In this document: positions 49,019-63,800 of the stretch, in pieces | How the letters are laid out: each line of letters begins with the position of its first letter | Position numbering within the stretch: the stretch's first letter is position 1 | Origin: Petrosia ficiformis | Lineage: Eukaryota > Porifera > Demospongiae > Haplosclerida > Petrosiidae | Length of the DNA stretch: 64,000 nucleotides | Direction of reading: 5' to 3' | Assembly (NCBI GenBank): GCA_947044365.1 | Contig: OX345639.1 | Coordinates: 663,501-727,500 of the forward strand | The notes under the pieces: generated by a model | The model's database searches: none | The model's input: the letters and a program-made list of their open reading frames with translations, nothing else | Told to the model about the DNA's origin: nothing | Position numbers and translations under genes: made by a program

Positions 49019-49453
49019 ATGCAGAGAACATTAAAGTTTAGTATAAAGTTTAATTATCTTGTGGTGCGACCTGTATCCAGTGGTACAAGATCTCAACTAC
49101 CTATTCTAACATTATTTACTAAAAGAAATGTGAATGGATTATATATATAACTAATTATATATATAATAATTAAAACTTTACTTAGGAGTATTGTGCTCTT
49201 TGTGAGGATGCTAAAGAGGTTTTAAAACCATATAATTCAATGGTGAGATTTTTTGATTAATTGATAAATTTATAATTATTATCTATAGTTTGTTTATGAA
49301 GAACAATATATTGACGATCCAGAAAACTCTGTTTGGTATGAAAAGTATCGTTATGATATTCCAGTGATACATATCAATGGAAAATATGTAATGAAACACA
49401 AAATAAATAAAATAAAACTATTTGAAACATTGAAAGAATTCAGTAGCAATTGA
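49019..49453 (+). CDS. Glutaredoxin-like protein (C5orf63/YDR286C type)
   Basis: Three exons: 49019-49129, 49186-49242, 49289-49453, giving 110 residues. The thioredoxin-fold core starts LPILTLFTKR and has NEYCALCEDAKEVLKPY, the C-x2-C redox site of the DUF836 glutaredoxin-like family, then DDPENSVWYEKYRYDIPVIH with the cis-Pro of the fold, and INGKYVMKHKIN. Human C5orf63 is of the same length and carries the same CPLC/CALC-type motif. The first ~30 residues are basic and Ser-rich, compatible with a mitochondrial presequence. Its role is unknown in animals; disulphide or glutathione chemistry is inferred. Confidence 0.85.
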
Positions 49454-49511
49454 AAATATTTGATAGTCCAGTGATATATCTACGTGCATTTTTTGTGTTT
49501 TAATAAAAGTT

Positions 49512-51070
49512 TCAGTGATTTCTGCTGTTGGTAAGAATGGATGGAGTTGGTTGATATGTTGGAAGAGGAAAATTAGGTCTGTAAAGGGCATATGGATTTG
49601 AAGAATCACCGGAACCAAACACACTTGTAAATTGAGGTAGAGGAGAAGCACTTGGAATAGTTGCTGTTGAGTAAGTCACTGTATAAGAGAATGATTTATA
49701 CGTACAGTTATGTGTTTTATATATATACAATAGTACCAGTTAAGAGATATAGGTGCAACATACCTTGTGTGAAGTCAGCATGATATGGACTAATAAGAGG
49801 TGATGGTGGTGGCCACCTTGGGCTAATCAAAGGAGGTACTGGAGGACATCCAGATAGGAGGGGAGGAGGAAGAGACCAACAAGAGCTCATGGTTGAAGTT
49901 CCATTGATCCAACTATTCTGCATACCATAACTATATTAATAATTTATTCTGATAATTTCAATATGATTATTTTCATTGCTTGAGATGCAAGGACTATTGT
50001 GATATGAACGCATGAGAGAATTAGAAGATAAGAAAACTGAAGAGACCACTAAGACATCCTACACTCCTAGAGGAATCTGCCTAACTTCCTTTGTTTCTAA
50101 TTCTCTGATGTCTGCATATCATATTCAGTACCTTGTTGACATGTCTTGTTCTAAAGGATAATCTCGAAAGGCTTTAGCAAATGGGTTGTTGTCAATTTTA
50201 AGTTGTGTTACCTACAAAAACATTTTAGTATTGTGTAAAGCATTAATCACAAAACAGAGATTTTACCTGATCATTTTGGTAAGCTGTGACTGCAAAGAAG
50301 GCAGTCAGAGGAAAATCCTGTACATGGACAATTTCAGATTTTTTTTTAGAAATGTACTTCATAACAACAACACAAGGGGTGTACATGTGCATGGAATTAA
50401 GAATGATCTACAATAGAATAGACAGTCCATAAGTATTAATGTCAGCTTTAGTTTTGATTTACTTACTTGACCTTTAGGAGCACTTCTATTGTTTGTTAAT
50501 TTCACTTTCTTAAAACATACTTTATTCAACATCCACTGTTTTCCTGATGCTGGAGAATCTGTATGAGTATATGAAAGGAGGTCCTCGATATGACTTTCTG
50601 CTTTGCCACAGACGGTCCATTTAGAGTTTATGTATTTGTAACGTTTTTCATCACACGTGTTGCAAATCATCTTCATTACATATTTCTGATCCATTTCAAG
50701 ACCAGATGCATCAACAGAAAAGAAGGGAAACATACGTCTGTATAAAACAAAATTATTTTTGTAATTTAATATAATTATATATATTTAATTACCTTCCTGA
50801 TTTAGTGATTATCATTTCAGTATTGACATCGTTGAATCTCCTCCACAGGTCTTCATTCTCTAATGCTAGATTAATGCCGCTGTTTGGAGTAGTACTGAGG
50901 GGTGCCGGAGAAGGTGAATACTCTATTTCCTCCTCAGGTTCAGTACTGCTAGTCTGCAGCTTTGTAATACATGGAACCCTGAAATCATTTTCCAATTTAA
51001 CCCCTGAAGAAGTACCCATGGGCTCCCAGAATCCAGTTTCATGTTGTTTTTGGGATATTACCGCATCCAT
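49512..51070 (-). CDS. T-box transcription factor 1
   Basis: Six exons: 50793-51070, 50467-50737, 50267-50407, 50132-50211, 49764-49930, 49512-49678. The T-box DNA-binding domain runs from LENEDLWRRFNDVNTEMIIT through RRMFPFFSVDASGL, SPASGKQWMLNKVCFKKVKL, LTNNRS, FFAVTAYQND and VTQLKIDNNPFAKAFRD. Invariant contacts such as TKSGRRMFP and AVTAYQN are present. The C-terminal part is Pro/Ser-rich (LPPPLLSGCPPVPPLISPRW), likely a regulatory region. Start chosen at MDAVISQKQHE. Subfamily not assignable by eye. Head to head with T-box 2, 289 bp apart. Confidence 0.9.
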
Positions 51071-51359
51071 GATTATCTGCAAATTACTATGCTTCTACGT
51101 ACAGCAACAAAAAAAAACACCTTTAAAGCTCTAATGTGTGACCAGTTGAGGTATATATACACTGCTTTCGAAGTGTAAAAGTCAAGAATCAACTGAGCAT
51201 GCGTACAAAAGTAGAATACATTTCTAGCATAGTTGTTGTTTATCATGTTTTTGTGTTAATTGTTCAGAGAACTTTGAGAAGTATTTGTGCATTATTCTAT
51301 TAACAGTAGAAACGCTATTAAAGTTATACTCAGTTTACCATGTAAATTAGCTATATACA
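51071..51359. promoter_or_regulatory. Shared region between divergent T-box genes
   Basis: 289 bp separating the two start codons, AT-rich with no repeat and no ORF. CTAATGTGTGACCAG (about 51131) contains TGTGA, similar to half of a T-box site, so auto- or cross-regulation is possible but unproven. Confidence 0.5.
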
Positions 51360-53151
51360 ATGGCAACCACTAGTCCAGTTGTCCTACCAAGGCCGTATGA
51401 TATTTCTGCTGTTGTTCGGCAAGCTCTAAAACTGAACTCGTCCTCCGAAGGTGATGACGTCTGTCCCGCCGCGTACACGTACGATAATTATTGTCCCACA
51501 AAGTCCTTTGATGATGAAGAGATAAAAAGGAGTTTCAGTCCAACTGATGACATTAATCTACTGATACCCATTACTGAAGATCTGCTCGAAGACATGGATA
51601 CAGGTGGATGGACCGATAACAATACAGACAACATGCAAGAACTGGATAGATTCTACAGATACATTGATGAAGAAGATATTGTGCATGAAAAGGAAAAAAT
51701 AAATAGTACTACTTCCAGAAACAAGTCGAGCTGTCACCAACAAATTCTAATGCAACCATCATCACAGTTAGCGACTGATGAGTATATACAAGTAGAGCTT
51801 GTTGATGTAGAGTTATGGAGGCAGTTCAGTGAAATTGGAACAGAGATGGTTATAACTAAAAGTGGAAGGTAACTATATATAATATAACTTTCATTTAATC
51901 ATTGTTTCTCCCTCTGATATTTTAGGAGAATGTTTCCAGCAATTGCTGTGTCTATCTATGGACTCAACCCCAATGCAATGTACTCAATTTATCTTGACAT
52001 TCTTCCAGCAGATGATTGTCGTTATAAGTTTGTGAAAACACAATGGGTATCCATAGGCAAAGTTGACAAGAAGTTCACTTACAGTGAGTATGCCCACCCT
52101 GATTCTGTGAATACTGGTAAACATTGGATGGAGAAGCCTGTACTATTTAAATACATAAAGCTGACCAACAACAAATCAACAGCATACAGTGATCAGGTAT
52201 ATAATAAATTATATAATAATAATTAATCTGTATCATCATTATTATTTTTACATCTAGATTATACTGAACTCCATGCAAATGTACCAACCAACCATCAGAA
52301 TCAAACGTCATTCAAATATCAGTGGCCCAGAAAGTACAACATTTCAATTCCCTGAAACAAGATTTATTGCAGTCACTGCCTATCAAAACAGCGATGTAAG
52401 TACCTACTTCAATAAATGAATTAATAATGACATTATATCCACTTCATTTTAGATGACACAGTTAAAAATCGAAAACAATCCGTATGCCAGAGCTTTCCGG
52501 GAGTCTATATCTACTGAAACTACCAAATCAGAAAAAAAGGAGAGACACCAAAAAAAACATACAATTTCTCCAACTCCCTCGCCACCTCATTGTATATCCT
52601 TAAGACGTAACACCAAAATTGAGGATAGTGCAACTGTCATTGAATCAGGTAAAATACACATATTAATACTTGACATCTGTATTTCATTTTATATCCATTG
52701 TTCTGTACTATTAAATGCATACATTACTTGTTTCTTTAAACAGATTTTGAAAGTAGTAGCAGCAGTTCAGAGATTCTCTGCATCGACCAATCGGAAAACC
52801 CATATGGATGTCCCTTCAACTATTGGGCAGATGAAAATAGCTTATATAATAGTGCTCTGATTTACCCTCCACCTCTCTTGGACTCAACATTGTCTTTCAC
52901 AGAGCCATACCTACATCAATCATCACAGTGAGTTTATAGTATTGTAATTCTATATATTGTACATTTGAAACTTCATGTACATCTATTATTATTATTCAAA
53001 TATCAATATTATGGTATTAATTTGTTTGTTTGATATTCACAGAATGTTCCTGGAGTCACAGACATCTGTTGTTAGTCCTATTAAACCTTATCATCAAGGA
53101 CAGTATCCAGTCATTATTGATAATGAATTTGAAGATGATGTATTTACATGA
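51360..53151 (+). CDS. T-box transcription factor 2
   Basis: Exons 51360-51868, 51926-52196, 52258-52395, 52453-52648, 52744-52930 (approximate end), 53042-53151. A long N-terminal region (~145 residues, acidic and Ser/Thr-rich) precedes the T-box: VELWRQFSEIGTEMVITKSG, RRMFPAIAVSIYGL, VNTGKHWMEKPVLFKYIKLT, FIAVTAYQNSD and MTQLKIENNPYARAFRESI. A basic stretch (KSEKKERHQKKH), probably a nuclear localisation signal, follows, then a Ser-run (DFESSSSSSE) and an acidic end (NEFEDDVFT). It splices at the same T-box positions as T-box 1 (after SGR, after the KLTNN..Q, after AYQN), so the pair arose by inverted duplication from one ancestor, long ago judging by divergence. Confidence 0.9.
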
Positions 53152-53917
53152 ATTATTATTACATTTTATATTGTAAATAGCTATTTTATAATATTGAAAT
53201 TATAATTAATAATTATTTTATATACATTTACAAAGTAACTGAATATTAACAATTATAAAAATATTATTTTTTGATGTAAAAGTCATTACTTTGAAATCAA
53301 TATAAGTATTTGATCCAGAAGTGCTAACAGCTTTCATTATAATTTCGTATTTCTTATCTATCATGTTCGTAGATTCACTTGAGCTTCGATAACATGATAA
53401 ATAATTCTGAATGTTTCCACCCGAAGGCCTTTTTCATAGTACAATTACAATTCATTTTTTAACTGTTAATAATTATATATTTTAATGAATATCAATGTAT
53501 AATACTGTCTATTATATAATTACCTGTGTAAATTTTACACGCATAAATGCGTAATTTTTACGCACGTACATGTAATTTTTCCATGCTAGACAGAGTGATA
53601 AAGGAAAGATAAGATGAAAGTAAAAGAAAGAGGCGTTTAGTACAGAAAAGACAAGTACAGAGAAGATTGAACATAGTTAGAAAGAGCGAGAGATGTAACA
53701 TTCATTTATTAAACAATAATTATAAATTGAAAATTATAATGTATTCATTCGTAGTAAATAAATTCATGATTCTAGATAATAATAATTTTTCAATGACCAC
53801 ACTACACTACTTAATATCACCGAAGGCAGTATTAAACTAGTAATATATAATATTAATTATGAATATCAATATACAGCAAATCTCATCTACCTATAGCATA
53901 TTACATTTAATATATGA
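53152..53917. other. Intergenic stretch between T-box 2 and ERI2 (convergent 3' ends)
   Basis: 766 bp of AT-rich sequence. There is a short inverted motif ACACGCATAAATGCGTAATT near 53539. Nothing coding is seen; 3' UTRs of both convergent genes should lie here. Confidence 0.4.
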
Positions 53918-56900
53918 TCACTCTGTTCCATATTCTGATGTTAGAATTTCTGGTGTATAGTCACAATACTTTTGAATCAAAGAAGATTCCCATAAAAAAT
54001 AACCACATCCACTATGCCTACTTTTGGTACATGAAAAGAAACCTCTACCTTCATTGGGTCCTGGAGTGCTAACCGATTTAAGTCGAGTCCTTTTACCACA
54101 TTTACATAAAGGTGGTGTAATTTTATCACAAGTGTTAGTCTTGTTCATACTTGTTTTGAGTTTCATCCACTCTCCACTGTTAGGTGTTTTGAACAAACTA
54201 GAGGATGAATTAATATCACTGGTACATTTAATGGATGACATTGTGTTCTCTTTAAGTAATGGAGTAGATGTTTTCTGTAGACCTGGTTCTTGGAAAGGGG
54301 AAACCATTTCAAGAGAATGGTGTCCATAAGAGTGTTCAGTATTTGGTGTAATAGATCTGATTTTGTTAATAACAACTCTGCAAGGTTCAGTAACCGGAGT
54401 AAAAGCTTCGGTTTTGTTATAAGCAACTCTGCAAGGCTCAGTAATAGATTTGTTATAACCAGTTCTACAAGACTGTTCAGTAAACGGAGTGATTTTGTTA
54501 ATTACAACTCTGCAAGGTTCAGTAACTGAAATGATCCTATTGGTTTTGTTATAAGCAACTCCACAAGGCTTAGTAATAGATTTGTTATAACCAGTTCTAC
54601 AAGCTTGTTCAGTACTTGGAGTGTAAGTCAAATCATTCATTGCAGGCAACAAAATAACAGGATGTAAAATCCCAGCTGGTCTGGACGCAGTTGTAGCATC
54701 ATTATGACTACCTTTTTCAGTATTAGTTTGAGAGACGTTGTTCAAGTCAATCTTAAGCCAAGCTTCTTTTGGGATATTAAATGAGTCTTCTTTCTCAAGA
54801 TCATCACATTCCACCTCATTTGCAGGTGGTAATTTTGTATCCTCACTTATTTCCTGGCCAGTCTGAATTTCAGGAGATAGCCTACTTAAGGATTTTGATG
54901 GAATGGACACAATCTCTTTTCGGTCTTTCGCATCTGTAGTAAGCACTTTACTATCAGGTGTGTCAGTTCTGTTATTAGAAAGTGGTCTCTGTATACCTGA
55001 TGTTACCTATAATATATAATATATATATTATAAATTCTGGCTCACAATACAACACAGAATCTTGTACTATATTTGATGCAACATGATGATGCCTAGATGG
55101 ACTCAATTTTTTCTGCATTGCTGGTGTTACATTACTCAGTGTTAGACCAATCACATTTTAGCAACCATGTGCTTAATTACATCAATCGAAACACATTGTG
55201 ATGTACTGCAATGCAAGGCCTTTAGCATTACGTGAGCTACCCTTTAGAGTTGGCCAAATTATTATCAGCTGTTTCAATAATTAATAACTATAATTATAAT
55301 TATGAACCTTTGGTCGATGTAATGACTTTGTTATTTTTAGTTGACATCCATCTTGGACTAATCTTGCGCATAATGCAGCTGTATTACGAGCATCATCTAA
55401 TCCTGTAGTCACAAGACAAACACATGACAAACATATAATCATATTTATCTAGTCTTGATAATCACCATATCACTTCACTCACCACAGTGCTCTCTCCCAT
55501 TAAATGGAATTCCCAAATCTTCCAATGATCCTTTTAGACCAGTTGGTTTACGTTCATAGAAGTTCTATAGCCATATATAATTTTTGTCATTCACTGAAGA
55601 CTGACTTCACTGTTTTGTTAAACTGAATTCTAACCTTGTAAGTAGCCCTTAGATCAATCCATTGATTGAAAAAGGTTGGTTTCTTGATTTGTTTACGCTG
55701 GCACTCACAATTTAGACAAACCTGTAAATCCCAGTCTATAAATGAAATTAAAAGTTTTCTCATCGGGATTTTGAAATAAGTTGGTATATGGAAGTGACAA
55801 ATTGAATAATACTTTTAATTATGTTTGAAAGATGTTAATGAGTGCATTAAAACAATTATTTTCTCCTTTTACTTCTTTAATCAAATGGGAAGGAATGGTA
55901 CACTGGAGTTACTGCAATTGAATGTGTCTCAGTCCATTACAAGAACTCTTGAATTTCAAACTGACACTGTTCTCTACAGTGGCATTAAGTAAGTTACTAA
56001 CCCCATGTCCTGGTAGTAACACTATTATGGAGTCTGTATTTGTTTTTAAATACACTTACCAGTCCATGTTGCCAAAGCACAAAGATTCTTAGATTCTTTT
56101 TCATAGGGAGAGTATTCCTGATTGGGTTCCAATAACAGCAAATCTTTTTCTTGTTCAAGTTTCTTTAGCCATTGATTAAACAGCATCAAACATGTAGGAA
56201 GAGGTACTCCATTATCTATCTGGTTCTATATAATGATTGCAGACAATGAAGTGAAAGATTCAAAGTTCCCTCTATGTCTCTTTAGCTATAGTCTATATAT
56301 GTACTAGTACCATTCTTAGCTCAATATTGCACTCTTCTTTTAATAATAGAATTAAAATTACAATAATTATACCCAGGGGTGTGGAAACATTGAGCCAACT
56401 GTTGGATATTTTGATCTATTTTCACCACTCTTGTCCTGCTCCCCATATACTTTGTATACAGTTTACATTCACTAGGACAATGTCTTGCATGACTGGCTGT
56501 TTCCGCACCACTGATTAATTACACTGACATGCAATTAATGATGCACAAATGGGTGTGGCTATGTGGTAATTATTACACCTTCTATTTTAAAATCCCACTG
56601 AGCACCCATAGAGATCAGCTGCAAAGATAGTAGTAATGGAGTGGGCAAAAGATGGTACTTTTATGAAAACCGATCATACACACGTTCCCGTGCTAACTAA
56701 AAATCCTATATGAACATCAGAGTTTTTGGTAAGTTTTTAAGCACGGGCCAAATTGGCTCAAAAATGGTTAGTGTGTGCGACATTGGGAATACATCTTAAG
56801 CCAATTAACAAAGAGTTAATGCTGTTAGTGATAATATAATCATAGTTACCTGAGCCACTGGTCCAAAGAAAAAACTCTGCAGTGCCTAATAAGAAGCTCT

Positions 56901-57396
56901 TTGGGCCAATGGTGTGCCATATAAGGTTATCAATAAATCCTGTATGAACATCCCACCCTGTGTACACAATACCATTCATATATACATACCTGTGTTATAC
57001 CAGTCAATTCAGTACAGAAACTGGAAAGAACTGGTTGTTCTTGAGGTTGTACATATTGCTGAAATTCACTAACAATTTTACAGCAACCAACATCAAGTAA
57101 CACACAAGGAAACTCAACTGTATTCAGAGGAGGGTGGGATGAGATCTATATAACAGAATAATGATATTTTACTGACTGATTTCTTGTAATCCTTTTTTAT
57201 CTTTCCAACAAGTAGATTCGAAATCTAATACAATTATGTACGAAAAATTCTGAGCTGAAAAAATAATGATTACAATTTATAACATAGATCTACATACATA
57301 TATATACCTCGTCTTCGTTTATTACTATTGTTTCTATTTGTCAGATCTTTCCCTCTTTTAACTAGTCCTAGTTTTCTATGAGATACAATATAATAA

Positions 57397-57434
<38 letters not shown>

Positions 57435-57555
57435 TATGTACACTGTGTAGTGTGTACATACAGACTATAGTCATTCATGCATAATATATTTCTGTTGGAA
57501 TAGGACTATTAAATATCAATTACTTTGCTAGCTGCTTTGTCTTGGAGGTTGGCAT
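53918..57555 (-). CDS. ERI2: ERI1 exoribonuclease 2 (DEDDh exonuclease with GRF zinc finger)
   Basis: 3'-5' exonuclease of the ERI family. The first exon 57524-57555 gives MPTSKTKQLAK, continuing in 57308-57375 as KLGLVKRGKDL, as in ERI2. The exonuclease core has YIIVLDFESTCWKDKKGL (metal Asp and Glu), joined by an intron to IEFPCVLLDVG (exon up to 57117). It continues FCTELTGI..QIDNGVPLP, DWDLQVCLNCECQRKQ (third Asp), WIDLRATYKNFYERKP and GREHCGLDDARNTAAL (His and last Asp), so all DEDDh residues are present. The last large exon (53918 to about 55008) has degenerate repeats such as SITEPCRVAYNK and PFTEQSCRTGYNKS, then a GRF zinc finger (CKCGKRTRLKSVSTPGPNEG, FFSCTKSRHSGCGYFLW). Introns hold two MITEs. 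Confidence 0.9.
54340..54625 (-). repeat. In-frame degenerate protein repeat in ERI2
   Basis: Four to six units of about 24-30 codons built on TEPCRVAYNK / TEQSCRTGYNKSI occur within the ERI2 linker. Unit boundaries alternate between CRV(A/V)xNK and CRTGYNKS types, showing tandem duplication within coding sequence. Confidence 0.75.
56374..56513 (-). mobile_element. MITE family 3 (hAT-like), copy 2
   Basis: 140 bp with ends CAGGGGTGTGGAAAC and GTTTCCGCACCACTG. Inside it has TTGTCCTGCTCCCCATATAC and CATTCACTAGGACAATGTC. Target duplication not convincing. In an ERI2 intron. Confidence 0.75.
56718..56943 (-). mobile_element. MITE family 2 (hAT-like), copy 2
   Basis: Ends CAGAGTTTTTGGTAAG and GGTTATCAATAAATCCTG. 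ATGAACAT lies at 56710-56717 and again at 56944-56951, an 8-bp duplication with one extra T at the right border. In an ERI2 intron. Confidence 0.8.
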
Positions 57556-57744
57556 CTATATATATCTTATATCTTGAGGAGATGATTCATTGATTCTTGA
57601 AACATCAAAGTTTGAAAAGTTAATAACCCATCTGCGCATGCGCATAATTTCCTTGACCGCATGGTGACAAGAAAGAAGAAAGTAAGTATTGAGTATGGTA
57701 ATCAAAAATTATATATCATAAGAATAATTTATCTTGTTGTAGTC
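57556..57744. promoter_or_regulatory. Divergent promoter ERI2 / RPS5
   Basis: 189 bp between the start codons. CATCTGCGCATGCGCATAAT (57630-57649) contains the palindrome TGCGCATGCGCA, an NRF1-type site common in housekeeping promoters. A short upstream exon of RPS5 seems to end at 57681. Confidence 0.6.
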
Positions 57745-59828
<2,084 letters not shown>

Positions 59829-60087
59829 TGGAACATATGATTTGTTTTAAGTATATTACAAGATGTATTTCCAAAGATGAAAAATTAGCGAGCACTAAAT
59901 TAGTGGGTGTGGGCATAAACCCATAGATTAGCCACTCCTGTAATGAATAGCTTTTGTAAACTCTTGAGGCCAGGATTTACTCTGGTATGTAGTTCATAAG
60001 CTAAGTATCACTAGTCTATTGTGTGTATAATATATCATCCATTTCCTACAGTCCAGGTTACGAACTTTCAGTGTACCAAGGTCTAGT

Positions 60088-60773
60088 ATGTCGACCTTCA
60101 CTCTGCCAGATGGCTCTAAGGTGCAAGCCCCACGTCTTCCAGAAGCCATTGCTGATATATACAAACCGGGACAGATGTATACAAACCAGTCTTTGGTTCC
60201 ACCATTACCTGTAATGCCATTGAAACAGACACTAGATAAATATCTACTCAGCGTTGAGGTATGTGTTTGGTAAATAATGTGTTACAAGCATGAGGAAGCC
60301 CCATTGCAGTGGTTGTTTGTTGTACGCTTTGGAGACGAGGGTCCCTGGCTTAATTCCTACTAACACTTCTTTTTTGAGAAGGAGTTGGTTTGACTTGCTC
60401 TTAGTTAATATTTTTTTAACAAACAGACTTGCCTCCACTATGCATTTCACTGGTACATGTGTGATATTTGAATATTTGGATATACTGGAATATATGACAC
60501 TCTTTGATTTGGTGTGGTAAATGCTTATTAAATGGACACAGTTTAAAATCTCATCTCAGCTAGGATTGAGGACACACCTCCTATCAATTTTAATGAGGTG
60601 CTGTATATTGCTGTTGGTCCAATGTTTTTACATATATATAAATGTATATATACGTATAGTTTACGAGCAGCAGAATCATTCAACCCTGAGTTACCTGACT
60701 GTCTAATTGTAGATCTTGTGTATACTAACCATTTCTATACTTTGCATTCTGTTGGAAAGCTGCCAGTATTGTG

Positions 60774-60821
<48 letters not shown>

Positions 60822-63800
60822 ATATATATATATATAATATTATATATATATAATTATATAGTTGTGTGTTATTATAGCCTCTCTTGACTTCGGAGGAGAT
60901 GATTAAAACAAGAAAAGTCGTTGAAGAATTTGGGAAACCAGGAGGTATTGGTGAACAGCTGCAACAGAAACTAATGGAAAGAGGAAAGACTCATGATAAC
61001 TGGGTATAACCCTGTTTAATATTTTAATTAATAGTAGTGTAGGAATGAGGATGCATACTTAGGGTTGGCAATAACATCCCTATAATTAATTGATTGATGA
61101 ATAATGAATATAGCCCTTTTATTAATGTTTAATTAATAGTTAATGATGGATGAATAATGAGTATAACCCTTTTATTAATGTTTAATTAATAGTTAATGAT
61201 GGATGAATAATGAGTATAATAACCCTTTTATTAATGTTTAATTAATAGTTAATGATGGATGAATAATGAGTATAACCCCTTTTATTAATGTTTAATTAAT
61301 AGTTACTTGATTGGAGGAATGAGGATGCATACTTAGGGTTGGCAATAACATCCCTATAATTAATTGATTGATGAATAATGAATATAGCCCTTTTATTAAT
61401 GTTTAATTAATAGTTAATGATGGATGAATAATGAGTATAACCCTTTTATTAATGTTTAATTAATAGTTAATGATGGATGAATAATGAGTATAATAACCCT
61501 TTTATTAATGTTTAATTAATAGTTAATGATGGATGAATAATGAGTATAACCCTTTTATTAATGTTTAATTAATAGCTAATGATGGATGAATAATGAGTAT
61601 AACCCCTTTTATTAATGTTTAATTAATAGTTACTTGATTGGTGGAATGAGGTTGCATACTTGGGTTATCGAGATTCGGTTGTCATTAATGTTACCCCTGC
61701 TATAGCCTATCCTCAACAAAGGTTCAATTCACAAGAACAATATATTCAGTGAGAGAAAATTAATGTATTTATTTATCATCATTCTATCTGTTGTTCATTT
61801 CCTTATCAATATTCATCTAATATTATATATGTATATCTATCTATCTATCTATTTTGGTTTTTATCCATCTATATTAGAAATGCAGCCAAATTTATGTTTG
61901 GTGGTTTAAAAATATTCCACCTAATTCAAGTGTAAGTTTGAACATTAAAATTTACTAATTAAAATTAATTATTTATCTTAATTGCACTTAGCGAGTCACT
62001 GCCTCCAGATGTTTATCGGGGTAAGCCCTATTGTATGTGGCAGTACCCTCGGCTGTATGGGTGTCGTATACCAGGTCAACAAGTTGATACATGGAGACAG
62101 AATGGTTTACCAGAACAACGTCACGTGATTATCATGAGGAAAGGTCATGTAAGTCATGTGACTTTTAACTGGTAGTGGTTTTATTTTTACTTCTCTCAAT
62201 TCAACTACTCTTACTTTAATCTCTTCATTCATTCATTCATTCATGTACCTATCTATCTATCTATTTCTCTATGTATGCATGTATGCATGTATGTATTTGT
62301 GTATATATGTATGTATGTCTGTATGTATGTATGTATGTATTTATGTATCTATCCATCCATTCGTCTCTTATCTATCTAGCCATTCATCTATTCATCCTTC
62401 CATCAACCAGCCATCCATTCTTTAATCCAGTCATCCATTTATCTATCTGTCCATATTATCCACCCATCAATATTCCATGAATCCAATTCATTTATATTTA
62501 ATTTTAGCACAAATGATAGGGTCTATTATATATGATTTTAGATATATAAACTCACAACATTTTATGAGACACCTAGTGGTGAAATAGCACCAGCTCCAGC
62601 AAAATACATAGTAGACCAATTACACTGGATTTTAAATGATGCTAAAGAGCGCTCTCCGCATCCTGTCGGTATTCTTACTACTCAACAAAGAGACAAATGG
62701 TATGAAGCAAGACAAAGACTACTTGAAGGTATTCAATTAATAATAGAAATTTGGTTTTCTCAAAAACAGCAATTTATTGTTATCCTTATAAGGCATTGTA
62801 ATAATTAAATTATGCAATAATCGAAAGTGGGAATTGCTGGCATGTTTATTTAAAACCAAGTTTTTAAATCTTCTGTAATTATCTAAAGCTAGATACCTCA
62901 TTAAATATTCAGCCTTTTTTAGAGGGAATGTTATTAAAAATCTTGTTGAGTTGAAACTTATTACAAATTCGTAGTTTTAAATGCACGTTTGTGTGCTAGT
63001 ATGGGTTCAATCACCATGGTAACCACATATAGACTGGATCTGACTAATTGAGTTTGACTTGTGTAACTGCAGTACACATGTACTTTTTATCTACACGTTT
63101 CCATGGCAATGTCTCATGAATTTATAATGAGCTCGGTTTCAAATCTACTGGAGTTTTTTATACTAACATAATATGTTTTCTGTCAAAAAAAAAATTCGTT
63201 TTCACATGTAACAATACAAATTTCAGTTATTCAGTTTTATATGATATTTTCTTATAATAGATTCACTGAATCAAAGATCAATAAAGGACATAGAAACTGC
63301 AATACTATGTGTTTGTTTTGATGAGAAACACCCTGATTTGGTAAACTGTGAAGCTCAGGTAATTCTATCACAGATAAAGAGAGACAGAAAGAAAAGTTAT
63401 GCATATTAGAACTATACTAGTTACTATGGTTACAATAACCATGACGTGTATAACTTGTAATTTACTATATTACTTTTATAACCACATTAATAGAAAATAT
63501 GATAATAAAGATCAGATTTCCCTTCCATGATTTAAAATCTTCGCAATATACTATATATGGTTATGTCCAGGGGTGTAGAAACAGCCAGTCATGGAGGACA
63601 TTGTCCGATATATTAATTTTAGTGAATGTCTGGTAAATTTAAATTGAGCTGTATACAAAGTATATGGAGAGCAGGACAATAGTGTTGAAAATAGACCAAA
63701 ATTGGCTCACTATTTCCACACCCCTGGTTATGTAACGAGATATGATGTCATACAGTATTAATTGTCTTATTATAAGTACCAAACATACCACACAACATGT

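Noticed and set aside
60598..60816. Frame LRAAESFNPELPDCLIVD as a possible CRAT exon
   Set aside because: CRAT proteins go directly from the LLSVE block to PLLTSEEM, which the 60258/60878 junction gives in frame; this piece is intronic.
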